Positions 32,372 to 39,534 of a stretch of 64,000 nt of DNA are shown piece after piece (position 1 is the first letter of the stretch; each line of letters starts with the position of its first letter). The translations under genes and the position numbers were made by a program. Source of the stretch: an uncultured Clostridia bacterium (GTDB lineage: Bacteria; Bacillota; Clostridia; Oscillospirales; Oscillospiraceae); the NCBI GenBank assembly GCA_947644595.1, contig CANSAE010000002.1:393820-457819 (forward strand), in the 5' to 3' direction. The notes below the pieces were generated by a model that searched no databases, had not been told where the DNA came from, and saw only the letters and a list, made by a program, of their open reading frames with translations.

Positions 32372-33142
32372 ATGAAGCAACAACTTTCAACCCTGAAAGA
32401 CGGCGCACGGTTCGTTTATGGCGGCGTGGAATGGGTCAAGCTTGAACATCTATACACTGAATCCGGCAAACTGGAAACGGTTGCCATTGCCGCCGAACCC
32501 GTATTTGAACGGGCTTTCGATGAAGAAAATTGCAACGATTGGCGCAAGTCGTCCTTGCGCCGGGAACTGAACGGGGCATTCCTTGACGCGCTGATTGCAG
32601 AGGGCGCAGACCCGGCGGCGTTCAAGGAGTTTGAAAGCGACCTGACCGCCGACGACGGTATGACGGACTACGGAACCGCGCGGGACAAGATCGCCCTGAT
32701 TACGTGCGATCTTTACCGCGAACACCGGGCTTTGCTTCCGAAAATCGGGTGCTGGTGGTGGACGCTGACCCCGTGGACGTGCGACCCTGAATACTCGTAC
32801 CTCGTCCGCTACGTCAATTCCTCCGGCGCGATGAACTGGAACTACGCGTACTACGGCTACAGGGGCGTTCGCCCGCTTTGTCATTTGGAATCTTCAATCT
32901 TTGTATCTGTTCCCGATGAAGAGGGAATGCAGATGAACAGGGGCGAAGCTATCGAGGAAGCCCGCGACGCGGTGCTGGACACGCTGAACGACTACCCCGC
33001 GGACCTTTGGGGCGACGCGCTGGGCGCGGCGGTTGCGTCCCTCTTCCAATCAAAGCAGGACGCGGCAGACATGGCAGAGGAAGAAAAAGCAAGTCGAGAG
33101 GTCAGCACGACCGAAACGGAACCGCCAGAGGGGATTTTTTAA
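32372..33142 (+). CDS. DUF6273-like protein with putative C-type-lectin-type variable segment
   Basis: 256 residues. The middle part (residues ~125-172), WWWTLTPWT through MNWNYAYYGYRGVRPLCHL, matches the tryptophan-rich core and closing GVRP motif of DUF6273/CLec-like proteins, some of which are targets of diversity-generating retroelements. Bases 32,788-32,877 are dominated by NNC codons (TAC, AAC, GTC, TCC, GGC), unlike the rest of the gene. The C-terminal ~75 residues are acidic and helical. It is the last gene before the rep upstream region. Function is unknown; ligand binding is a reasonable guess. Confidence 0.6.
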   Translation: MKQQLSTLKDGARFVYGGVEWVKLEHLYTESGKLETVAIAAEPVFERAFDEENCNDWRKSSLRRELNGAFLDALIAEGADPAAFKEFESDLTADDGMTDYGTARDKIALITCDLYREHRALLPKIGCWWWTLTPWTCDPEYSYLVRYVNSSGAMNWNYAYYGYRGVRPLCHLESSIFVSVPDEEGMQMNRGEAIEEARDAVLDTLNDYPADLWGDALGAAVASLFQSKQDAADMAEEEKASREVSTTETEPPEGIF

Positions 33143-33167
33143 GCCCGCCGCGGTAAAAACTGCATAA

Positions 33168-33278
33168 GAAAACCGCCCCGCGCGTTTTGAGAGAACGCGC
33201 GAAGCGGATTCCGCCGATGAAAATAAATCATCAATCAACCTATGGATAAAGTATAGCATAGATCGGCGGAAAAGTCAA
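33168..33278 (-). ncRNA. candidate antisense/counter-transcribed RNA upstream of rep
   Basis: On the minus strand TTGACT (33278-33273), a 17-bp spacer ending TGC and TATACT (33255-33250) form a strong promoter. About 40 nt downstream a 14-bp stem with two G-U pairs (33207-33194 with 33186-33173) is followed by TTTTCTT, an intrinsic terminator. The predicted RNA is about 75 nt, with a small GATGA/TCATC hairpin at its 5' end. A 9-bp inverted repeat (33210-33218 / 33262-33270) straddles the -10 box and could be an operator. Confidence 0.5.
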
Positions 33279-33452
33279 CAAAGAACGCCGTTTTTATGCG
33301 GCGTGGCGGGCTTGTAGTGGGTATTAAGATTCCGGCGAAAGCTTGTCCACGTCATACAGGAAGCAACGGGGAGATCAGCAGGGTTCGGCCCTTGCCCTTT
33401 GTTCTTTTCTTTTGTCTATATCTCTTCATACGCCGCCGAGGGTGATGGGGGG

Positions 33453-33507
33453 TTGCAAGGGGGGAAGAGGGAGGGGGCGTTGTGTGAACCCTCTTCCCCC
33501 CTTGCAA
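33453..33507. repeat. 19-bp perfect inverted repeat overlapping a G-quadruplex motif
   Basis: Arm 33453-33471 (TTGCAAGGGGGGAAGAGGG) is exactly complementary to 33489-33507 with a 17-nt loop. The left arm and its flank also carry G6, G6, G3 and G5 runs (33447-33477) with 6-, 4- and 1-nt loops, a canonical G4 motif. Located 72 bp before the rep gene. Confidence 0.85.
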
Positions 33508-33579
33508 GGTTAGGTATAGCAGACAGCCGGAAACAGAACACGCCCGCTTCATTCATCGACAGAAAGAGGGTGAAGCACG

Positions 33580-34401
33580 GTGCGAAGTTTCATTCGTGAA
33601 AAGAAAATCTATTGCGGCAAGCAATATCGGGAGGTTGATATTTTTTCATACACCGACGCGCAATGCAGGGCAGTAAAACGCGGCACACGGTCAAAGAAGA
33701 TCAAAGAATCGGAGCCGAAGCAAAAGAACCTGAACGACAAGAACGCCCGCCGCTATTTCATTCAGACCGCAAACTTGAATTTCGGGGATGACCCGGACGC
33801 GTTGCACGTGACGGCTACATATAGCGCGAAATATCTTCCAGCGACCATAGAGGAAGCCGAACGGGAAGTGACAAACTACTTGCGCCGGATTCAGTATCAG
33901 CGGAAGAAAGAGGGGTTGCCGCCCCTAAAGTATATGCTTGTCACGGCCTACACCACAAAGAAAAACAGCGAAAAGCCCGTTCGCATTCACCATCATATCA
34001 TCATGAACGGCGGACTTGATCGGGACGCGGTGGAAGAGTTGTGGCGCAAGCGAAAGCGCAAGGGGCAGAAAAAGGGCGACCGAATCGGCTATTGCAACGC
34101 CGACCGTCTGCAAGCAAGCGACGACGGCATTGCCGCCCTTTGCAATTACCTTGTCAAACAGGCTGGCGGGAAAAAGCGGTGGACATCTTCACACAATTTG
34201 GAGCGGCCCACAAGCCGAACGAACGACGGCAAGTACAATCGGCGGCAGATTGAGAAATGGGCGCGGGAGCGTCCGGGCCGGGAGTTTTGGGAAAAGAAAT
34301 ACCCCGGCTGGACCCTGACAGACAGCGATTACGGGGTTCAGTACGAATATAACGATTACACAGGCTGGTCAATCTATCTGAAATTGCGAAAGAAAGAATA
34401 G
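33580..34401 (+). CDS. HUH rolling-circle replication initiator-like protein
   Basis: 273 residues. KPVRIHHHIIMNGG is the metal-binding HUH motif (motif 2), and LCNYLVKQAGGKKRW contains Tyr and Lys in the arrangement of motif 3, where Tyr makes the covalent DNA link. The overall pattern resembles the REP ORF2/G2P family and microvirus Rep proteins. It would nick an origin and start rolling-circle replication. The N-terminal third is Lys-rich. Start GTG 33580 follows AGAGGGTGA. The upstream non-coding region is the obvious candidate origin. Confidence 0.7.
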   Translation: MRSFIREKKIYCGKQYREVDIFSYTDAQCRAVKRGTRSKKIKESEPKQKNLNDKNARRYFIQTANLNFGDDPDALHVTATYSAKYLPATIEEAEREVTNYLRRIQYQRKKEGLPPLKYMLVTAYTTKKNSEKPVRIHHHIIMNGGLDRDAVEELWRKRKRKGQKKGDRIGYCNADRLQASDDGIAALCNYLVKQAGGKKRWTSSHNLERPTSRTNDGKYNRRQIEKWARERPGREFWEKKYPGWTLTDSDYGVQYEYNDYTGWSIYLKLRKKE

Positions 34402-34416
34402 AAAGGGGTGGTTATC

Positions 34417-34788
34417 ATGGGAAAGCCTTACAGGGAATGCCCCCATTGCGGGGCGCATTTGGACGCGGGCGAACGGTGCGATTGCGGGGAACCTGAACAA
34501 CAGGAACAGACCGCGGCGGAAGATCAACCGCGAATGCGGCTGATTGCCGTTTGTCGGGAAGTGGACAAGGACACGGGCAGAATCGCCGTTTACCCGCTCG
34601 ACAAGGAAATTGACGGAATGACGGTAACGGCCTTGAAGATTCGGGCGACGATGAACCCGGAATTGCGGTATTTCACCCTTGTTTCTACCCGATGGGAACG
34701 GTTCGGGGCCGCGATCACGTCCATTTTGAAACGCCGGACGGTCACAGCCGCAGACGTGGACAGAATCGGCGGAATTGTAGAGTTGTGA
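34417..34788 (+). CDS. phage protein with N-terminal zinc ribbon
   Basis: 123 residues: a CPHCGAHLDAGERCDCG zinc ribbon at the N-terminus, a short charged linker, then a folded domain (MRLIAVCREVDKDTGRIAVYPLD...). ATG 34417 with AAAGGGG is preferred to GTG 34408. It follows rep by 15 nt. Function unknown; the ribbon suggests nucleic-acid or protein binding. Confidence 0.55.
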   Translation: MGKPYRECPHCGAHLDAGERCDCGEPEQQEQTAAEDQPRMRLIAVCREVDKDTGRIAVYPLDKEIDGMTVTALKIRATMNPELRYFTLVSTRWERFGAAITSILKRRTVTAADVDRIGGIVEL

Positions 34789-34800
34789 GGGGGTGAAAAC

Positions 34801-35739
34801 GTGCGCGTCGGATTGCATGACGCAGAACAGGAATATTTGAAGCACAAGACTTTCCCGAACTATGCCTTGATGAAGATTTCAGCATATCACAAGGCCCGCG
34901 GCGATTCAGTCGAATGGTGGTCCCCTGTTCTGACAAATACCTTTGACTTGATCTATTCAAGCAAAGTCTTTGACTTCACGCCGGAAAACCTGTACTTGCC
35001 GCCGTCTGCAATCCGCGGCGGGACAGGCTACCCGGATATTCCGATCAATCAGACCTTGCCGCCGGAAATAGACACGGCCTTTCCTGATTATAGCATATAC
35101 CCCGAATGCGATTACGCTATTGGGTACATAACCCGCGGTTGCCCGAACCGTTGCCCGTGGTGCGTCGTTCCGGCGAAAGAGGGCGGCATAAAGCCTTACA
35201 GGACATGGGAACAGCTTGTGCGCCCTGACACGAACAAGCTTGTTCTAATGGACAACAATATTCTTGCTTGTGAATATGGGATTGCACAGCTTGAAAGCCT
35301 GATCGGGTCCGGCTATGCGATAGACCTAAATCAAGGCATGGACGCGCGGCTGGTAGATGAACGCATAGCGGGCATTCTTGCCCGGTTGAAGTGGATTCGC
35401 TTTATTCGGTTTTCGTGCGATCAGATACCGCAGATTGAAGCAATAGAGCGGGCCGCGGAACTGCTGGCACAGCATGGGAAGAAGCCGTATAACCTGTTTG
35501 TTTATCTGCTTGTGACAAAGGACATCGAAAACGCCGCATACCGCGTCGAGCGGCTAAAGCGGTTAAAGGGTATCAACCTTTACGCACAGGCGGAGCGGAA
35601 CGACCGAAAAGGCATTGTTCCGAACGCATTACAAAAAGAGTTCTCCCAGCGGTTTGTATATGGGCGGTGCTACCTGAAAGAAAGCTGGGCCGAATACCTG
35701 ACCCGGCATAAAGAAAAGAGGTTGCAACAATGCCTATAA
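34801..35739 (+). CDS. phage radical SAM protein
   Basis: 312 residues. RGCPNRCPWCVVP (about residues 113-125) is the CxxxCxxC cluster that binds [4Fe-4S] and SAM. The N-terminal ~90 residues (FPNYALMKISAYHKARGDSVEWW) look like a cobalamin-binding-type Rossmann fold without the usual His. The enzyme generates a 5'-deoxyadenosyl radical; the substrate is unknown. Together with the PP-loop protein at 29,434 it could take part in nucleic-acid modification. Start GTG with GAGGGGGTG. Confidence 0.78.
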   Translation: MRVGLHDAEQEYLKHKTFPNYALMKISAYHKARGDSVEWWSPVLTNTFDLIYSSKVFDFTPENLYLPPSAIRGGTGYPDIPINQTLPPEIDTAFPDYSIYPECDYAIGYITRGCPNRCPWCVVPAKEGGIKPYRTWEQLVRPDTNKLVLMDNNILACEYGIAQLESLIGSGYAIDLNQGMDARLVDERIAGILARLKWIRFIRFSCDQIPQIEAIERAAELLAQHGKKPYNLFVYLLVTKDIENAAYRVERLKRLKGINLYAQAERNDRKGIVPNALQKEFSQRFVYGRCYLKESWAEYLTRHKEKRLQQCL

Positions 35740-35804
35740 TTTGTGTTCCGCGCAGAGAGTACAAAGGGCCTGAATACTGGAAACGCCGAAAGGAGATTGC
35801 GGCA

Positions 35805-36515
35805 ATGACGAATAAGAAACGCTTCAAGGAAATTTTCACGTCGCAGATTGACCGCCCCGGCGCGGCTGATCTGATAGCATGGCTTGAAAGCACAGACTTT
35901 TTCACAGCCCCGGCAAGCACAAAATATCACGGCGCATTCCCCGGCTGGCTTGTCGGTCACAGCCTGAACGTATATTACGAACTGATTACACGGCAGAACG
36001 TCGGAACCCCGGAAAGCCGGGCCGTTTGCGCCCTACTGCATGACATTTGCAAGGCGAACTATTACGAACCGCAGGACGGCGGCGGGTATCGGGTGAAAGA
36101 CCGCTTCCCGTTCGGACACGGTGAAAAGTCGGTTTTCCTGATTTCGCGGTTTATGCGGCTGACCGATGAAGAAGCCCTTGCAATCCGCTGGCACATGGGA
36201 GCGTATGACGACGCGGTCCGCGGCGGAAGCCGGACACTTTCGGCGGCAATGGCGGTTTCCCCTCTTGTCTATGAACTTCACGCGGCGGACATGGGGGCGA
36301 CACAGCAGGAACAGCGACAGGAAGCGGGGGCAGAAAGCGGCGGGGGCTTGATATGCGCCGTATGCGGAAAGCCCGTCGAGCGGGTCGAGCCGTGCGGGTA
36401 CGAACGCTGGCACGGACAAGTTACTTGCGACGAATGTTGCGAAGAATGCTTTCGATCAGAGCCGTTCCCGTGCCGCGATCACGACGAACGAATGAAAGAG
36501 AAATCGGAGGGATAG
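35805..36515 (+). CDS. HD-domain protein with C-terminal zinc finger
   Basis: 236 residues. HSLNVYYEL, LHDICK, FPFGHGEK and IRWHMGAYD form an HD phosphohydrolase metal site; the C-terminal ~55 residues are Cys-rich (CAVCGK, CDECCEECF, CRDH). It probably hydrolyses nucleotides or phosphate esters. ATG 35805 is preceded by AAAGGAG; an in-frame ATG at 35730 that overlaps the previous stop would add 25 residues and closes the 65-nt gap, so it is a real alternative. Confidence 0.7.
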   Translation: MTNKKRFKEIFTSQIDRPGAADLIAWLESTDFFTAPASTKYHGAFPGWLVGHSLNVYYELITRQNVGTPESRAVCALLHDICKANYYEPQDGGGYRVKDRFPFGHGEKSVFLISRFMRLTDEEALAIRWHMGAYDDAVRGGSRTLSAAMAVSPLVYELHAADMGATQQEQRQEAGAESGGGLICAVCGKPVERVEPCGYERWHGQVTCDECCEECFRSEPFPCRDHDERMKEKSEG

Positions 36516-36518
36516 CAA

Positions 36519-37118
36519 ATGCAGATCGACAAGCGGCGTGCGGCCTTGCAGTATCAAAACAAGGTCAACAACGCGCAGGGGCATTTTTTCGAGGGGGCCA
36601 TAAAAGCCGCGTGCGCCCTGTATTCGGAGCGGGAGCGGGCCGACGTGGACAAGACCCCCGAACCGTTCCGCGTCATGGAGAAAGGCCGCGACGGGATTTT
36701 CAAGGGGCGGTTCACAGCCCGCGCCCAGCCGGACTTTCAAGGAACCCTTGCGGGCGGGCAGTCAATCGTCTTTGAAGCGAAGTACACAACGACCGACCGC
36801 ATGAAACGGGACGTTCTGACAAAGGAACAGCAGGACGCGCTGGAACGTCACGCCGCCCGCGGTGCGCTTGCCGCGGTATGCGCCGGAATCGGCGACAAGT
36901 TCTTTTTCGTGCCGTGGCAAATATGGCGGGACATGAAACAGCTTTACGGGCGAAAGTACGTGACAGCGGCAGACCTTGAGCCGTGGCGGGTGCGGTTCAA
37001 TGGCGCGGTTCTCTTTCTTGACTATATCCACGAAAGGAGCGGGAACAATGCAAAAGCAGAAACAGCACAAGCGGAAATTAACGGTTTGTGTCACGCCGCA
37101 AACGGCGTTCAACCTTGA
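36519..37118 (+). CDS. RecU-like Holliday junction resolvase
   Basis: 199 residues. QPDFQGTL and SIVFEAKYTTTDR provide the D...ExK nuclease core of RecU, preceded by the RecU-like KVNNAQGHFFEGAIKAACALY helix. The enzyme would cut branched DNA during phage recombination and replication. Start has GGAGG. The C-terminus overlaps the next gene by 71 nt, an unusual length; the last ~24 residues may therefore be dispensable. Confidence 0.78.
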   Translation: MQIDKRRAALQYQNKVNNAQGHFFEGAIKAACALYSERERADVDKTPEPFRVMEKGRDGIFKGRFTARAQPDFQGTLAGGQSIVFEAKYTTTDRMKRDVLTKEQQDALERHAARGALAAVCAGIGDKFFFVPWQIWRDMKQLYGRKYVTAADLEPWRVRFNGAVLFLDYIHERSGNNAKAETAQAEINGLCHAANGVQP

Positions 37119-37218
37119 ACGGCTTATGCAGATCAGCGGGCAGAAAACGCCGGGCCGGGTGGTTGACAAGCTGGTTCGGGAGAAAATGCTGGCGTTAAGG
37201 GGCCGCGGGGAGGAATAA
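37048..37218 (+). CDS. small ribbon-helix-helix-like protein
   Basis: 56 residues, very basic start, then KLTVCVTPQTAFNLERLMQISGQKTPGRVVDKLVREKM, which matches the strand-helix-helix pattern of RHH DNA-binding proteins. Its ATG has a strong site (GAAAGGAGCGGG) located inside the recU-like gene. Possible small regulator. Confidence 0.55.
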   Translation: MQKQKQHKRKLTVCVTPQTAFNLERLMQISGQKTPGRVVDKLVREKMLALRGRGEE

Positions 37219-37221
37219 GCC

Positions 37222-37908
37222 GTGTTTGACCTGAACCGCCTTTATAACTCTGATTGCATGGAAGCAATGAAAGAAATACCCGACAAATTCTTTCAGCTTG
37301 CTATATGTGACCCGCCTTATGGTATCGGGCATGACGGACAGCGCAAGCGGGTACATAACAACGTGAAGCACAACCGCAAGTTTCACGCCCGCAAGGGCTG
37401 GGACAGAGAAACGCCGCCGCCTGAATACTTCCGCGAACTGGAACGGGTTTCGGAAAATCAAATAATTTTCGGCGGGAATTACTTTGTCCCCATGCTGAAC
37501 CGCGGGACAAAGGGCTGGGTGGTTTGGGACAAGGGCCAGCACGGGTTATCAATGAGCGATTGCGAACTTGCCTATTCGTCCTTTGACTGTCCGACACGGG
37601 TTGTTGTTATCAATCGGGCTGAACTGCAACGGGACGGGGACACCATACACCCGACACAAAAGCCCGTCCGCCTGTATGAATGGATATTGCGAAACTATGC
37701 CCGCCCCGGCGACAGAATCCTTGACACACACGCAGGGAGCGCGTCAAGCCTGATTGCGTGCTGGCGGCAGGGGTTCGAGTTCGTCGGCTTTGAGATTGAC
37801 CGCGACTATTACAAGAAAGCGTCGGAGCGGTTAGCGGCTGAAATGGCGCAAATTCGCCTTTGGGACTATGACGCACAAACAAAGATCGAAACGGAGGAAT
37901 CAACATGA
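37222..37908 (+). CDS. DNA methyltransferase, DPPY type (beta class)
   Basis: 228 residues. DPPYGIG is the catalytic motif IV near the N-terminus; THPTQKPVRLYEWILRNY and ILDTHAGSAS (motif I) come later, which is the beta-class order. It methylates adenine N6 or cytosine N4. The recognition sequence is unknown. No restriction partner is near, so it probably protects phage DNA from host restriction or marks it. Start GTG with GGGGAGGA. Confidence 0.85.
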   Translation: MFDLNRLYNSDCMEAMKEIPDKFFQLAICDPPYGIGHDGQRKRVHNNVKHNRKFHARKGWDRETPPPEYFRELERVSENQIIFGGNYFVPMLNRGTKGWVVWDKGQHGLSMSDCELAYSSFDCPTRVVVINRAELQRDGDTIHPTQKPVRLYEWILRNYARPGDRILDTHAGSASSLIACWRQGFEFVGFEIDRDYYKKASERLAAEMAQIRLWDYDAQTKIETEEST

Positions 37909-38201
37909 GAGCGGGAGCAATTCTAATTGTCGTCTATTGGGCGATATTCACGGTGAAAAGGCACTTCACGCCGCGCCTGACAGCGGCTATAAAGGCGAAC
38001 ACGTATGACCTGAACAGGAATGACCCGGAAGCAAAGCGGGCCGCACAGCGCAAGCGTGGGCCGCTTACGGCGGCAAAATGGGCCTTGCGTGCAACGGGGT
38101 GGTTTGAAAATATCGTGATTGCCCTTGTTATGGCATGGCTTGTGTTCATCGTCGGCGCGGTGCTGACTGGAACCGTCGTCGTATTTGGGAAACCGCTGTA
38201 A
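37905..38201 (+). CDS. small phage membrane protein
   Basis: 98 residues with an N-terminal hydrophobic segment (AILIVVYWAIFTV) and a longer C-terminal one (IVIALVMAWLVFIVGAVLTGTVVVF), separated by a basic loop. Function unknown. It starts in the methyltransferase stop codon (ATGA). Confidence 0.5.
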   Translation: MRAGAILIVVYWAIFTVKRHFTPRLTAAIKANTYDLNRNDPEAKRAAQRKRGPLTAAKWALRATGWFENIVIALVMAWLVFIVGAVLTGTVVVFGKPL

Positions 38202-38215
38202 AGGAGGTGGCGGCG

Positions 38216-38428
38216 GTGAAATATCAGGAATGCGCGAAATGCGGAAAGAAGATTGCAGAGGGTGAAACCGTCTGCCCGTGTTGTCTGAAAGAAACCGCGT
38301 CGGACGCGGCCCGTGAATTGTGGGATATTGCAAAGATTTTAGAAATCACAGCAGGAACCGACGCAAACATTCGGGAAGCGGCACAGGGTATCACAAGCAT
38401 TGCTGAAAAGCTGGAAAGGGGGAAATAA
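38216..38428 (+). CDS. small zinc-ribbon protein
   Basis: 70 residues; CAKCGK and CPCC give two CxxC pairs at residues 6-9 and 20-23, followed by helices (AARELWDIAKILEITAG). GTG 38216 with AAGGAGG 8 nt upstream. Function unknown. Confidence 0.55.
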   Translation: MKYQECAKCGKKIAEGETVCPCCLKETASDAARELWDIAKILEITAGTDANIREAAQGITSIAEKLERGK

Positions 38429-38430
38429 TC

Positions 38431-38670
38431 ATGGAGTTTATCAGATTCATTCTTTCGGGATTCTGGACGTGGGCCGGTTTCCTGATTCTGCTTGTAGCGG
38501 TGGGAAACGCCGCCGCGGAGATCGTCAAGGGCATTTGCCCGCGCCGGAAAATCGACGCATACCGAATCGGGGAACGCTGGCACGTCCAGATCGAGGGCGC
38601 ACGCCGCGGCGACGTTGCCGAAATGCTGAAAGCGGCGGGAGCGGCAGACGACACGGGGGTGGGCGTATGA
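38431..38670 (+). CDS. small phage membrane-anchored protein
   Basis: 79 residues: one N-terminal span (FWTWAGFLILLVAVGNAA), then a soluble part ending in a small alpha/beta unit (IGERWHVQIEGARRGDVAEMLKAA). Overlaps the methyltransferase start by 4 nt. Confidence 0.5.
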   Translation: MEFIRFILSGFWTWAGFLILLVAVGNAAAEIVKGICPRRKIDAYRIGERWHVQIEGARRGDVAEMLKAAGAADDTGVGV

Positions 38671-39124
38671 ATGCCGCGCTTTTCAGCAGTAAGAAGATGG
38701 ACTATTGCACGCCGCAAGCCTTTTTCGACGCGCTGAACCGGGAATTTCATTTCACCCTTGACGCGGCGGCAACGGCAAAAAGCGCGAAATGCCCCACATA
38801 CTACACGCCCGAAACCGACGGGCTGAAAAGCCCGTGGAAAGTTGCGGGGGGGGTGCTGTATTCTGCAACCCTCCATACGGGCGCGAAGTTGGCAAGTGGG
38901 TTCGCAAAGCCTATGAGGAAGCGCAGGGCGGCGCGACCGTCGTTTTGCTGATTCCGGCCCGGACGGACACAACATACTTTCACGACTACATATACGGGAA
39001 AGCTGAAATCAGGTTCATTCGCGGGCGGTTGCGCTTCACCGATGAAGAGGGCAACGCATACGCCCCCGCCCCGTTCCCGTCAATGGTGGTTGTCTACAAT
39101 GGAGAAAAGGAGGTTCAGACGTGA
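38667..39124 (+). pseudogene. phage N6-adenine methyltransferase, split by a frameshift at a G8 tract
   Basis: Frame one reads from ATG 38667 (ALFSSKKMDYCTPQAFFDAL...LDAAATAKSAKCPTYYTPETDGL), the N-terminus of Dam-like phage methyltransferases, but runs out of frame at G8 (38846-38853) and stops at 38951. The rest, with catalytic NPPYGREVGKW (38867 on), continues in the -1 frame to 39124. A full protein of ~152 residues needs one more G, two fewer, or a -1 slip on G-GGG-GGG. So the gene may be off-phase, decoded by slippage, or a sequencing artefact. Confidence 0.8.
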
Positions 39125-39534
39125 AAGCCTACACGGTATATCAGCCCTACGCATACGCGACCGTTGCGGGGCTGAAACATTACGAAACCCGCCCGCGGCG
39201 GACAAGCATTCGGGGCCGCGTCGCGGTTCATGCCGGGAAAGCAGAATTGAAGCGTGCAACAATGGGGATTTCAGATAATGACTTTTGGGGCCTTATGCAA
39301 GCTGTCGGCAAGAAAACGGTATTGCCGCTGGGTGCAGTTGTCGGTACGGTTGAAATTGTCGATTGCGTCCCCGTGGAAGAGATCATGCACAAGCTGACCG
39401 AGCGGGAGCGGGTGCTGGGCGACTATTCGCCGGGGCGGTTCGCATGGGTGCTTCAAAACCCCGTTATGTTCGACAAGCCTATTCCGGCCCGCGGCAAGCA
39501 AGGCTGGTGGAATTGGGAGGGGGACGCGGAATGA
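39121..39534 (+). CDS. ASCH-domain protein
   Basis: 137 residues. YTVYQPYAYATVAGLKHYETRP at the N-terminus and RGRVAVHAGK are typical of ASCH (PUA-like) proteins, and LGAVVGTVEIVDCVP is the following beta-strand region. ASCH proteins bind RNA or act on modified nucleosides; some hydrolyse N4-acetylcytidine. Role in the phage unknown. Start GTG overlaps the previous stop. Confidence 0.8.
   Translation: MKAYTVYQPYAYATVAGLKHYETRPRRTSIRGRVAVHAGKAELKRATMGISDNDFWGLMQAVGKKTVLPLGAVVGTVEIVDCVPVEEIMHKLTERERVLGDYSPGRFAWVLQNPVMFDKPIPARGKQGWWNWEGDAE

Larger units (their letters stand above)
33143..33579. other. 437-bp non-coding region upstream of rep (candidate origin and control region)
   Basis: No convincing gene. 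From left to right it holds: a minus-strand promoter-terminator pair (33168-33278); an AT-rich patch (33220-33261) in otherwise GC-rich DNA; a CGCCG/CGGCG hairpin (33285-33304); a pyrimidine-rich stretch with a weak plus promoter, TTGCCC (33392-33397) and TCTATA (33415-33420); and four G-runs plus a 19-bp inverted repeat (33447-33507). Confidence 0.6.

Noticed and set aside
33050..33259. 69-residue minus-strand open frame over the antisense RNA
   Set aside because: It begins upstream of the predicted transcript start, has no ribosome site and is a shadow of the DUF6273-like gene end.
33143..33579. tRNA or self-splicing intron in the long non-coding region
   Set aside because: No cloverleaf or intron core could be drawn; the hairpins are simple palindromes.
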